A stretch of DNA of 64,000 bases from Micromonospora sp. NBRC 110009 (lineage in GTDB: Bacteria; Actinomycetota; Actinomycetes; Mycobacteriales; Micromonosporaceae). The first letter of the stretch is position 1. Each line of letters opens with the position of its first letter. The notes beneath the pieces were generated by a model that worked only from the letters and a program-made list of their open reading frames with translations, was not told where the DNA came from and ran no database searches. Location: positions 620,001-684,000 of the forward strand of contig NZ_CP130427.1 of the NCBI RefSeq assembly GCF_030518795.1, in the 5' to 3' direction. Shown here in pieces: positions 26,534-34,406 of the stretch. Made by a program: the position numbers and the translations under genes.

Positions 26534-27259
26534 TCAACCCCACCAGGTTGCCTCGGTGACGGGGACGAAGCCGAGCGAGTCGTAGAGCGGACGGCCGGCG
26601 CGGGCCGCAGTGAGCGTCATGGGCACGTCGCCCAGTTGGCCGAGCACGCCGTGCAGCAGGGCCCGACCGACACCCCGGGACCGGTGCTCGGGCAGGCTGG
26701 TCATCCAGTAGAGCCCCACGCCCTCGTCGCGGACGGTCAGGCAGGCGCCGGCCGGCGTTCCGTCCCGGTGAAGCAGGAAGAACCGCACCTCGGGGCGGTC
26801 CAGCAGGGCGGCCGGGAACGCCCGGCCGGGGCGGTGCGGCTGGAACGCCTCGAGCGGGAAGCCGTGCACCACCACGTCCTCTGCGACGGCGAGCTGGTCG
26901 GGGCGCTCGACCGGGGTGACCGGCAGGGCCGGGCCGGGCACCGGCCCGGGGCGACGGATCATCACCGGCAGGGTCCGCGGGGTCAGCCCGAGGCCGGTGA
27001 GGTCCAGGCCGGCGTACTGGTCCTCGACGACGACCGGGCCGGTCCGGCGGCGGACCAGCGCGGCCAGCTCGGCCCGGTCGTCCGGGGCCGGATCCGGGTC
27101 GAGCAGGAGGATCCGCAGGCCGGCACGCGCGTCGCCGACGACGGTGAGGAATCCCGGCCGGCGCAGCAGCGGGTTTCCCCGGGACTCGGCGAGGGCGGTC
27201 CACAGGGCGGCGGCGTTCCGGACGGAGAGCTCCAGGTCGGCGGCGGTGGCGGCGGTCAT
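26534..27259 (-). CDS. GNAT family N-acetyltransferase
   Basis: A protein of 241 residues. The C-terminal half has the GNAT fold: the acetyl-CoA loop appears as PEHRSRGVGRALLHGVL and the terminal strand as PLYDSLGFVPVTEATWWG. The N-terminal 100 residues are a less conserved domain, so the substrate cannot be assigned. I chose the ATG at 27259. The gene is convergent with potC and divergent from the pterin dehydratase fusion. Confidence 0.8.
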   Translation of the reverse strand: MTAATAADLELSVRNAAALWTALAESRGNPLLRRPGFLTVVGDARAGLRILLLDPDPAPDDRAELAALVRRRTGPVVVEDQYAGLDLTGLGLTPRTLPVMIRRPGPVPGPALPVTPVERPDQLAVAEDVVVHGFPLEAFQPHRPGRAFPAALLDRPEVRFFLLHRDGTPAGACLTVRDEGVGLYWMTSLPEHRSRGVGRALLHGVLGQLGDVPMTLTAARAGRPLYDSLGFVPVTEATWWG

Positions 27260-27342
27260 GCCGCCGACGCTACGGCCCGCGCCCAGCGCGGCGCAGGTCC
27301 ATTTCGCCACCGCCGCGCTGGTCCACCCCGCCGGGAGTACGC

Positions 27343-27348
27343 CAGGAT
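27343..27348 (+). promoter_or_regulatory. -10-like element, possible leaderless start
   Basis: CAGGAT ends six bases before the ATG at 27355 (CAGGAT-GGCGGG-ATG). An almost identical sequence, GAGGAT-GGCGGG-GTG, precedes nei at 50422. It could instead be read as a weak Shine-Dalgarno sequence. Confidence 0.3.
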
Positions 27349-27354
27349 GGCGGG

Positions 27355-28008
27355 ATGAGCACCCTCACCGGACAGCAGATCGCCGACGAGCGCCTGGACG
27401 GGTGGACCTACCTGCTGGGTGCCCTGCAGACCCGGATCCGGACGCCGGACTTCGCCACCGGACTGTCGATCGTGGACGCCATCGGTGCCGAGGCCGAGCG
27501 GATGGACCACCATCCCGACCTCGACCTGCGCTACACGCACGTGGACGTCCGGCTCTGGTCGCACGACGCCCGCGGGGTGACCCGGCGGGACCTCCGGCTG
27601 GCCCGGGCCATCTCCGCGATCGCCGCCGACGCCGGAGCGGCGCTGACGCACACCGGCGTCTCCCGCCTCGAACTCGCCCTGGACAGCCCGGAGTTCGCCG
27701 CCGTGCTGCCGTTCTGGCGGGCGGTGCTGGCCACCGAGCACCTCACCGGGCCGGGGTTCGGCGACGAGCTGCGGGACCCGGCCGGCGCGCTGCCCACGGT
27801 GTGGTTCCAGCGGTCCGGCCGGGAGGAGCCCCGGCAGCGCTGGCACCCGGACGTGTGGGTGGACCCGACGGAGGTGCGGCCGCGCATCGAGGCCGCGCTG
27901 GCCGCCGGCGGCACGCTGGTCAGCGAGGAGGCGGCGCCCCACTTCTGGGTGCTCGCGGACCCGGACGGCAACCGGGTCTGCCTCTGCACCTGGCAGGGCC
28001 GCGACTGA
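27355..28008 (+). CDS. Pterin-4a-carbinolamine dehydratase fused to a VOC domain
   Basis: A protein of 217 residues. The N-terminal half (about 1-95) is a PCD/DCoH-like domain with the dehydratase motif ERMDHHPDLDL (H52, H53, P54) and a following WSHD histidine (H70). The C-terminal half (about 105-217) is a glyoxalase/VOC-type domain ending HFWVLADPDGNRVCLCTW. PCD recycles 4a-hydroxytetrahydrobiopterin, but many bacterial members have other roles. The fusion recurs in actinobacteria but its job is unknown. No pterin hydroxylase gene is nearby. Confidence 0.85.
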   Translation: MSTLTGQQIADERLDGWTYLLGALQTRIRTPDFATGLSIVDAIGAEAERMDHHPDLDLRYTHVDVRLWSHDARGVTRRDLRLARAISAIAADAGAALTHTGVSRLELALDSPEFAAVLPFWRAVLATEHLTGPGFGDELRDPAGALPTVWFQRSGREEPRQRWHPDVWVDPTEVRPRIEAALAAGGTLVSEEAAPHFWVLADPDGNRVCLCTWQGRD

Positions 28009-28033
28009 GCGCCGCCCAGGGGCGCGGCTCCGC

Positions 28034-28732
28034 TCACTTCAGGGCGCGCGCGGCGACCTTGAGGTCGGCGACCAGGCCCTCGTACGCGACGTCCTGGTTG
28101 TCGGCGCGCAGCACCGCCGACGGGTGGATGGTGGCGAGCAGCCGGGCCTCCGGGGTGTCGGCCACCTTGCCGGTGTTGTCCACCGGCACCCGCTTGAAGT
28201 CCTCCGGGTGCTGGGCGGCCTCCGGCCAGGGCAGCAGCTCACCGCGCTGCTTCGTCACCCGGAAGGCCGGGCCGAGCAGCGCCTTGGCGGCGGTGGCGCC
28301 GAGCACCACCACGATGTCCGGGTGCAGCCGGGCGAACTCGGCGACCAGCCACGGCCGGCAGGCGGTGATGTGCACCCGGTCCGGCGACTGGTGGATCCGC
28401 CGCTTGCCGCGCAGCTCGAAGCGGAAGTGCTTCACGGCGTTGGTCAGGTAGATGTGGCCGGGGTCGAGGCCGGCGTCGTCGACCGCCTTGCGCAGCAGCC
28501 GCCCGGCGGGACCGACGAAGGGAAGGCCCTTCTGGTCCTCCAGGTCGCCGGGCTGCTCGCCGACCAGGACCACCCGGGCGCTCTCGTCGCCCCGGCCGAA
28601 GACGGTCTGCGTGGCGTCGCGGTAGAGCTCGCAGCCCCGACAGCCGGCCGCGGCGTCGCGTAGCTGGTCGATGGTGTCCGCCTGCGGCGGGATGAACTCC
28701 TGGGCTCCGGGCGCGCTCTCGGTCTCGGCCAT
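28034..28732 (-). CDS. udgX: UdgX-type uracil-DNA glycosylase
   Basis: Iron-sulfur uracil-DNA glycosylase of the UdgX group, which excises uracil and stays covalently bound to the resulting DNA. The protein is 232 residues. Motif GEQPGDLED is at 58-66, the UdgX-specific insert KRRIH at 110-114 (H114 corresponds to the nucleophilic His of mycobacterial UdgX), and motif HPSAVLR at 203-209. Cluster cysteines include C31, C34 and C125. The ATG at 28732 is chosen because TATAAA lies exactly at -12 to -7, implying a leaderless mRNA. Longer upstream starts overlap the small membrane protein gene. Confidence 0.92.
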   Translation of the reverse strand: MAETESAPGAQEFIPPQADTIDQLRDAAAGCRGCELYRDATQTVFGRGDESARVVLVGEQPGDLEDQKGLPFVGPAGRLLRKAVDDAGLDPGHIYLTNAVKHFRFELRGKRRIHQSPDRVHITACRPWLVAEFARLHPDIVVVLGATAAKALLGPAFRVTKQRGELLPWPEAAQHPEDFKRVPVDNTGKVADTPEARLLATIHPSAVLRADNQDVAYEGLVADLKVAARALK

Positions 28733-28738
28733 GCCGAC

Positions 28739-28744
28739 TTTATA
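28739..28744 (-). promoter_or_regulatory. -10 element of the leaderless udgX promoter
   Basis: TATAAA on the minus strand ends six bases before the udgX ATG. It is unusually AT-rich for this genome and no Shine-Dalgarno sequence is present. Confidence 0.6.
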
Positions 28745-28776
28745 TACCGGTTTCGGCCTCGACGCCCGGCCCGGCG

Positions 28777-28905
28777 TCAGTAACCGCCGCCCCCGCCACC
28801 ACCGCCGCGCGAGGCGAGCGCGATCGCGATGATCACCAGGATGATCACCACCACGGCCACCCCGATCCAAAGACCGGTACGGGATCCGTTCCTAGCCACG
28901 GTCAT
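28777..28905 (-). CDS. 42-residue single-pass membrane protein with polyglycine tail
   Basis: The peptide starts MTVARNGSRTGLWIG behind GGGAGG, three bases from the ATG. One hydrophobic helix (GVAVVVIILVIIAIALA, about 15-31) is followed by Ser-Arg, eight glycines and a terminal tyrosine. The topology is probably N-in with an external glycine tail. The strong ribosome binding site and the ideal membrane segment support a real gene, although it is too short for usual gene finders. Function is unknown. It is upstream of udgX on the same strand. Confidence 0.65.
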   Translation of the reverse strand: MTVARNGSRTGLWIGVAVVVIILVIIAIALASRGGGGGGGGY

Positions 28906-28959
28906 CCACCTCCCGGCCGGACATACCCGCCCGCGACCGCCCTATGCCGCCGCCGGGGA

Positions 28960-30297
28960 TCAGGCGGTGAAGGCGGCGGGTGCCGGGCGGACGACGCGGG
29001 CCACGGCGTCGGCCAGCGGGGCGAGGTCGGCCTCGTCGAGGGAGCTGACCGTGATCCGCACCCCGGGTGCGGCGGCGATCCGGTTCAGCGCGCCCGGGGC
29101 GACGGACCAGCCGGCGTCGCGCAGGGCGGTGACGGCCAGGGTCTCGTCCGGCACCGGGACCCAGACGTTGATCCCGGTGCGCCCGCGAGCGGCCAGCCCG
29201 CGCGCCGCGAGGGCGTCGACCAGCCCGTCCCGCCGGCGCTCGTAGCTCTCCCCCGCCCGGTGCACCAGGTCGGCGGTGGCCGGGTCACGCCAGAGCGCCA
29301 GGACCAGGCGTTGCAGCACGGTGGAGACCCAGCCGGCGCCGACCCGGGCCCGGCCGGCCACCCGGGCCACCGTGGCCTCGTCGCCGGCGAGCACCGCGAG
29401 CCGCAGGTCCGGGCCGTAGGGCTTGCTCACCGACCGGACGAAGGCCCACGCCGGGGTCGCCCCGGCGAGCGGGTGCAGGGGTACGCGGGCCAGCTCGGCG
29501 GCGTGGTCGTCCTCGATCAGCAGCAGGTCGGGGCGGCCGGCGAGGAGGGTACGCAGGGCGGCGGCGCGGGGGGCGGAGACGGCGGCGCCGGTCGGGTTCT
29601 GGGCGCGGCTGGTGACGACCAGGGCGCGCGCCCCGGCGGCCAGGGCGGCCCGGACGCCCGGCTCGCTGGGGCCCTCGTCGTCCACCGGCACCCCGATGAC
29701 GCGCAGCCCGAGCGCGGCGACCAGGTCGAGCAGGTTGGCCCAGCCGGGGTCCTCGACGGCGACCGCGTCGCCGGGGCGCAGGTGGGCGGCGAGCAGGCGC
29801 TCGATGCCGTCCAGCGCGCCGCCGGTCACGGTGATCTCCTCGGCCGGCACGCCGTCGGCGGTGAGCCGGTCGCGGGCCGCGGCGGCCAGCTCGGGCAGGA
29901 CCGAGGCCGCCGCGTACCCGCCGGGTGGGCCGATCTCGGCGGCGAGCGCGGCCAGCTGCGGGCCGAGCGGCGGCAGCAGCCGGCTGTCGGGCTGGCCGGC
30001 GGAGAGGTCGTGGGCGCCGGGCAGCGGCGGCGGCATCAGCGCGGCGCGGCGGGTGGCCACCGGCGGGCGGGGCCGGACCCGGGTGCCGTGCCGGCCGGCG
30101 GTGACGACCAGGCCGCGCTGCCGCAGCTCCTGATACGCCCTGGCCACGGTGGCCGGGCTGACGGCCAGCTCGGTGGCGAGGGCGCGGACGGCCGGCAGGG
30201 CGTCGCCCGGGGCGAGCGCACCGGTGCGGACGCCGGTTTCCACGCTCGCCGAAATGGCCGCCGACGACGACCCGACGATCTGATAATGTGCTGCCAC
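28960..30297 (-). CDS. MocR-type GntR regulator with aminotransferase domain
   Basis: Transcription factor of the MocR/PdxR group. The protein is 445 residues. An N-terminal winged helix (about 1-75, VRTGALAPGDALPAVRALATELAVS then ATVARAYQELRQRG) is fused to a fold-type I PLP aminotransferase domain, with PLP-binding lysine in VRSVSKPYGPDLRLA. MocR proteins often sense PLP or amino-compound adducts and control a divergent neighbour. Here the neighbour is a flavin-oxidase-like/GNAT fusion, 38 bases away, with an imperfect palindrome between. Starts with GTG. Confidence 0.9.
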   Translation of the reverse strand: MAAHYQIVGSSSAAISASVETGVRTGALAPGDALPAVRALATELAVSPATVARAYQELRQRGLVVTAGRHGTRVRPRPPVATRRAALMPPPLPGAHDLSAGQPDSRLLPPLGPQLAALAAEIGPPGGYAAASVLPELAAAARDRLTADGVPAEEITVTGGALDGIERLLAAHLRPGDAVAVEDPGWANLLDLVAALGLRVIGVPVDDEGPSEPGVRAALAAGARALVVTSRAQNPTGAAVSAPRAAALRTLLAGRPDLLLIEDDHAAELARVPLHPLAGATPAWAFVRSVSKPYGPDLRLAVLAGDEATVARVAGRARVGAGWVSTVLQRLVLALWRDPATADLVHRAGESYERRRDGLVDALAARGLAARGRTGINVWVPVPDETLAVTALRDAGWSVAPGALNRIAAAPGVRITVSSLDEADLAPLADAVARVVRPAPAAFTA

Positions 30298-30306
30298 AGT
30301 TCGGAG

Positions 30307-30321
30307 ATTGTACTAGAACAA
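30307..30321. promoter_or_regulatory. Divergent operator/promoter between mocR and the oxidase-GNAT gene
   Basis: TTGTACTAGAACAA (30308-30321) is palindromic except for one base pair on each side of the CTAG centre. On the minus strand it contains TACAAT (30307-30312), a strong -10 nine bases before the mocR GTG. The whole intergenic region is 38 bases, so one operator can serve both genes. Confidence 0.55.
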
Positions 30322-30335
30322 AGGTGGGATGTCCC

Positions 30336-31583
30336 ATGTACCCCCCGACCGAACGGACGACCGCCAGCCGCATGCGGGACCGGATGAGCTACGACGAGGC
30401 CGCCGCGCACGCCGTCCTGGACGAGGCGTACCACTGCGCCCTGGCGTTCACCGTGGCCGGTGAGCCGCGGGTGCTGCCCACCCTGCACGTCCGCCTCGGC
30501 GACACGCTCTACCTGCACGGCTCCACCGGCAGCCGGCCGTTGCTCGCCGCCCGCGGCACGGACGGGCTGCCGGTCTGCGTCGCGGTGACCCTGCTCGACG
30601 GGCTGGTCTACGCCCGCTCCCAGTTCAACCACAGCGCCAACTACCGGTCGGTGGTCGTGCACGGCACCGCCCGCCCGGTGACGGACGAGCGGGAGAAGCT
30701 CGACGTGCTCACCGCGCTGGTGGAGAAGGTGGCCGCCGGCCGCAGCGCGGACAGCCGGCCGCCGAGTCGGCGGGAGCTGGCCGAGACGTCCGTGCTGGCG
30801 CTGCCGCTGCGCGAGGTGTCGGTCCGCGCCCGGGCCGCCGGGGCCAACGACGAGCCGGCCGACCACGACCTGCTGTACTGGGCCGGGGTGCTGCCGCTGC
30901 GGCTCACCCCGGGGGTGCCGGAACCGGCCGCCGGGGTGACCGTGCCGGTGCCGGCATACCTGCGGCCGGCCCGCTCGCCCTGGCTGGAGCAGGTGGTGCT
31001 GCGCGGCGAGCACGTGGTGCTGGAGCCGCTCGACCTCTCCCACGCCGAGGAGCTGTACGCCGCCCTCGACGACGAGGAGGTGTGGCGGTACGTGGGCAGC
31101 CGACGCCCGGGTAGCGCCGCGGAGATGGCCGACAACGTGCGCGCCGCGCTGGACGCCCACCACCGGGGCGTCCGGACGCCCTGGGTGCAGCGCTGCGCGG
31201 CCACCGGGGCGGTGGTCGGCACCACCTCCTACTACCAGCCCGACGCGGAGCTGCGCGCGGTGGAGATCGGCTTCACCCAGCTCGGCCGGCCCTGGTGGCG
31301 CAGCGGGATCAACACCGAGGCGAAGCTGCTGCTGCTCACCCGGGCCTTCGAGGAGCTGGACGCGATCCGGGTCACCTGGCAGACCAGCACGCTCAACGAG
31401 CGGTCGCAGCGGGCCATCGAGCGGCTCGGCGCCACCCGGGAGGGGACGCTGCGGGCCAACCGGCGGCGAGCCGACGGCACCTGGCGGGAGTCGGCGCTCT
31501 ACTCGATGCTCGCCTCGGAGTGGCCGAACGCACAGGCCAAGCTTCGGGAACGGCTTCGCCCCGCGGTACCCGCGGCGTCATGA
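30336..31583 (+). CDS. Flavin-nucleotide-binding (PNPOx-like) domain fused to GNAT
   Basis: A protein of 415 residues with two domains. The N-terminal 210 residues form a split-barrel flavin-binding domain of the pyridoxamine-phosphate-oxidase-like class (MSYDEAAAHAVLDEAYHCALAF, YLHGSTGSRPLLAARG, VYARSQFNHSANYRSVVVHG). The C-terminal half is a RimJ/RimL-like GNAT acetyltransferase (EHVVLEPLDLSHAEELY, EIGFTQLGRPWWRSGINTEAK, NERSQRAIERLGATREG). AAAGGTGGG precedes the ATG. It faces the MocR regulator and its stop overlaps the lysE-like start (ATGATG). Substrates are unknown; regulation by MocR suggests a PLP-related or amino substrate. Confidence 0.85.
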   Translation: MYPPTERTTASRMRDRMSYDEAAAHAVLDEAYHCALAFTVAGEPRVLPTLHVRLGDTLYLHGSTGSRPLLAARGTDGLPVCVAVTLLDGLVYARSQFNHSANYRSVVVHGTARPVTDEREKLDVLTALVEKVAAGRSADSRPPSRRELAETSVLALPLREVSVRARAAGANDEPADHDLLYWAGVLPLRLTPGVPEPAAGVTVPVPAYLRPARSPWLEQVVLRGEHVVLEPLDLSHAEELYAALDDEEVWRYVGSRRPGSAAEMADNVRAALDAHHRGVRTPWVQRCAATGAVVGTTSYYQPDAELRAVEIGFTQLGRPWWRSGINTEAKLLLLTRAFEELDAIRVTWQTSTLNERSQRAIERLGATREGTLRANRRRADGTWRESALYSMLASEWPNAQAKLRERLRPAVPAAS

Positions 31584-32248
31584 TGTCCGGCGTGCTGGGC
31601 ATCACCGACATCTGGACGTACGTACTCGGGACCGTGGCGATCGTGCTGCTCCCCGGGCCGAACTCGCTCTTCGTGCTCTCCACCGCGGCCAAGCGCGGCG
31701 TGCGGACGGGCTACCGGGCCGCCGGCGGGGTGTTCGTCGGCGACTCGGTGCTGATGTTCCTCTCCGCCGCCGGGGTGGCGTCGCTGCTGCGGGCGTACCC
31801 GCCGCTCTTCCTGGTGATCAAGTACGCCGGCGCCGCGTACCTCGGTTACGTGGGGCTGACCATGCTGCGCGGCGCGTGGCGGCGCTGGCGCGACCGCAAC
31901 GACCCGGCCGCGCCCCGGCTGATCGACGCGGCGGAGCCGGCGGAGCTGCGCAGCCCGTTCCGCCGGGCGCTGGTGATCAGCCTGCTCAACCCGAAGGCGA
32001 TCCTCTTCTTCATCTCCTTCTTCATCCAGTTCGTCGACCCCGGGTACGCCTGGCCGGCGCTGTCCTTCCTGCTGCTCGGGCTGATCGCCCAGGTGACCAG
32101 CGCGCTCTACCTGACCGCGCTGATCTTCGCGGGCACCTTCCTGGCGACCCAGTTCCACCGGCGGCGGCGCCTCGCCGCGAGCGGGATCACCGCCGTCGCG
32201 GTGCTCTTCCTCGGCTTCAGCCTCAAGCTCGCCACCGCCTCGGTCTAG
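31580..32248 (+). CDS. LysE/LeuE family amino acid exporter
   Basis: Membrane exporter of the LysE superfamily, 222 residues, about six helices. The family signature LLPGPNSLFVLSTAAKRGVRTGYRAA is near the N-terminus and ISLLNPKAILFFISFFIQF in the second half. It starts with ATG overlapping the preceding stop codon, so it is coupled to the flavin-binding/GNAT gene. An exporter placed there suggests removal of an amino compound that the MocR-controlled enzyme modifies. Confidence 0.9.
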   Translation: MMSGVLGITDIWTYVLGTVAIVLLPGPNSLFVLSTAAKRGVRTGYRAAGGVFVGDSVLMFLSAAGVASLLRAYPPLFLVIKYAGAAYLGYVGLTMLRGAWRRWRDRNDPAAPRLIDAAEPAELRSPFRRALVISLLNPKAILFFISFFIQFVDPGYAWPALSFLLLGLIAQVTSALYLTALIFAGTFLATQFHRRRRLAASGITAVAVLFLGFSLKLATASV

Positions 32249-32249
32249 G

Positions 32250-32267
32250 CCGGCGGGGGGGCGCCGG
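32250..32267. terminator. Short GC hairpin between lysE-like and spo0M-like genes
   Basis: CCGGCG (32250-32255) and CGCCGG (32262-32267) form a 6-bp stem in the 19-base gap between convergent stop codons. Confidence 0.4.
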
Positions 32268-33191
32268 TCACGTGCCGTCGCTGCCGCCCCCGCCGACCCC
32301 CGCGCCACCCGCGGTGCCGCCGAGGCCGTAGCCGGGCGCGACCGGCTCGTCCGGCGGTCGGCTCACGTGCGCGGATTCGCCGATCTTCGCCGACCAGTCG
32401 CTGTGCGCGGCCGCGGCGGCGTGCCGGTTGACGGCGTGCCGCAGCCAGCCGTCCACGGTGGCGACCCAGTCCCGCCGCTCGGCCCCGGCGTGCCAGACCC
32501 GGAACCGGCTGATGCTCTGATGGGTGACCCCGGCCAGGGCGAGCCGACGATCCGCCCAGAGCAGCACCTCCAGCCCGGCCGCGTTGGTCACGAAGATCAC
32601 CTCCAGCTCGGTGATCGGCCCGGCGTAGAGCGGCGCCACCCAGTAGCCCAGCCGCTCGTGGAACGGCAGGGTCTGCTCCACCCCGGGCAGCCGGCCGTGC
32701 TGCAGGCCGGCCTGCCGCATCACGAAGCCGAGGGTGTCCAGCGCGGCGAGGATGTGCTGCTGGGTGGGGAGCGGGTGGACGAAGACCGGCACCATCGCGC
32801 CCTGGTCCAGTTCCGGGTCGACCGACACCTCGGTACGCAGCCCGGTGCGCAGGCTCATCAGCGGCGCCCCGCCGAAGATGGTCACCGGGGTCTCCCAGGG
32901 CAGCGGGAAGGCGAACTCGACCGCCCGCCGCCGTCCCGCCGGCACCACGAGCCGGCCCGCGATCGGCACCTGGTGGTACTGCACCAGCCGCCGGGGCGCG
33001 TCCGGGTCCTCCGGCTCCAGCTGGGCGACCAGCCCGAGCCGGATGTGCCGGACCGCGACGTCGGATCCGCCGGCGGTGAGCGTCACCCGGCCGGGCAGGC
33101 GCAACCCGGGGCGGGTGCTGGGGTTGGGCAGGGTGGTGCTCACCGAGAGCCCGGTCCAGACCGACTCCGACGACACCCCGGTCAGCCGCAC
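32268..33191 (-). CDS. Spo0M-like sporulation protein (arrestin fold)
   Basis: A protein of 307 residues of the Spo0M family, arrestin-like beta sandwiches that modulate sporulation or cytoskeletal functions. Typical segments are SVSTTLPNPSTRPGLRLPGRVTL, PLMSLRTGLRTEVSVDPELDQGA and ERLGYWVAPLYAGPITELEVIFV. The C-terminus carries a glycine-rich tail. The GTG at 33191 fits the family start; in-frame codons further upstream add a basic, low-complexity stretch and are less likely. No signal peptide is present. Confidence 0.8.
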   Translation of the reverse strand: MRLTGVSSESVWTGLSVSTTLPNPSTRPGLRLPGRVTLTAGGSDVAVRHIRLGLVAQLEPEDPDAPRRLVQYHQVPIAGRLVVPAGRRRAVEFAFPLPWETPVTIFGGAPLMSLRTGLRTEVSVDPELDQGAMVPVFVHPLPTQQHILAALDTLGFVMRQAGLQHGRLPGVEQTLPFHERLGYWVAPLYAGPITELEVIFVTNAAGLEVLLWADRRLALAGVTHQSISRFRVWHAGAERRDWVATVDGWLRHAVNRHAAAAAHSDWSAKIGESAHVSRPPDEPVAPGYGLGGTAGGAGVGGGGSDGT

Positions 33192-33341
33192 CCGCGTACC
33201 CCCGCTCTCCCGTTGCCCGGCGCTTTCCCGGCCAGCGCGCCGGCACTCCTTCCTGCCCCGCCGGCGCACCCGCAGCCGGCGCGAAAACGGGCCGGCCGCC
33301 GGGTCGCGGGGACCCGGCGGCCGGACGGAGGGACGGGGGCG

Positions 33342-34406
33342 TCAGCGCAACCGGCGGCCCCGGGGCACCGGGTCGGTCTCGTCGTCGAACTCGCCGATGA
33401 CCTCCTCCAGCAGGTCCTCCAGCGCGACGAAGCCGATCGGCCGGGTCGGGCCGCCGCCGTTGCGGACCAGCGCCAGCTGGGCCTGGCGGCCACGCATCGC
33501 CGCCACCGCCTCGGTGACCGAGGCCTCGCCGGGCAGGGTGAACGCCGGGGTCATCAGCTCCCCCGCGGTCGCCGGCCGGCCGGTGGTGACCGCCCGGACC
33601 GCCTCGCGGACGTGCACCAGGCCGCAGACCTCGCCGCCGGCGTCCAGCACGGCCAGCCGGGAGCGGCCGCTGTCCCGCGAGACGTGCTCGATCCGCTCGG
33701 CGGTGTCGTCTCGCCGGACCGTGACGATCCGGTCGAACGGCTCCATCACCTGCGCCACCCTGGTGCCCTGCAACTCCAGCATGCTGGTCAGCAGCTGATG
33801 CTGCTCGGCGCCGAGCAGCCCGTGCTCACGGGACTGCTCCAGCAGGATGCGAAGCTCGTCCGGGCCGTGCACCTGGGCGAGCTGGTCCTGCTGGCGGACG
33901 CCGACCAGCCGCAGGACCGCGTTGGCCAGCGCGTTCAGCGCCGAGAGGACCGGGCGGGAGACCCGGGCGAAGGCCCGGAACGGCAGCGCCAGCAGCGTCG
34001 CCGAACGCTCCGCGTCGGTGATCGCCCAGGACTTCGGGGCCATCTCGCCGACCACCAGGTGCAGGAAGGTCACCAGGGCCAGGGCGAAGAGCAGCCCCAC
34101 CAGGTGGCTGACCGCCGCCGGCAGCCCGACGGCGTGCAGCAGCGGGCTGAGCAGGTGCTCGATCGCCGGCTCGGCCAGGGCACCGAGGCCCAGGGTGCAC
34201 AGGGTGATGCCGAGCTGCGCGCCGGCCAGCATCAGGCTCAGCTCGCGGACGCCGTCCAGCGCCGCGCGGGCCGCCCGGCCGCCGCCGGCCGCCATCTGCT
34301 CCAGGCGGTACCGCTTCGCCGCGACCAGGGCGAACTCGGCGGCCACGAAGAACCCGTTGAGCGCCAGCAGCACCACGGAGGAGAACAGCGCGAACCCGGG
34401 GCTCAT
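33342..34406 (-). CDS. CNNM/CorC family transporter-like protein, second of pair
   Basis: A protein of 354 residues. A DUF21/CNNM membrane domain (about 1-180, with LNGFFVAAEFALVAAKRYRLEQ) precedes a CBS pair (about 200-320). The C-terminal CorC_HlyC domain is missing, and the protein ends soon after the CBS region. Relatives are Mg2+/Co2+ exporters or sensors. The start overlaps the stop of its paralogue by four bases, so the two are coupled and probably form a heteromer. Confidence 0.88.
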   Translation of the reverse strand: MSPGFALFSSVVLLALNGFFVAAEFALVAAKRYRLEQMAAGGGRAARAALDGVRELSLMLAGAQLGITLCTLGLGALAEPAIEHLLSPLLHAVGLPAAVSHLVGLLFALALVTFLHLVVGEMAPKSWAITDAERSATLLALPFRAFARVSRPVLSALNALANAVLRLVGVRQQDQLAQVHGPDELRILLEQSREHGLLGAEQHQLLTSMLELQGTRVAQVMEPFDRIVTVRRDDTAERIEHVSRDSGRSRLAVLDAGGEVCGLVHVREAVRAVTTGRPATAGELMTPAFTLPGEASVTEAVAAMRGRQAQLALVRNGGGPTRPIGFVALEDLLEEVIGEFDDETDPVPRGRRLR

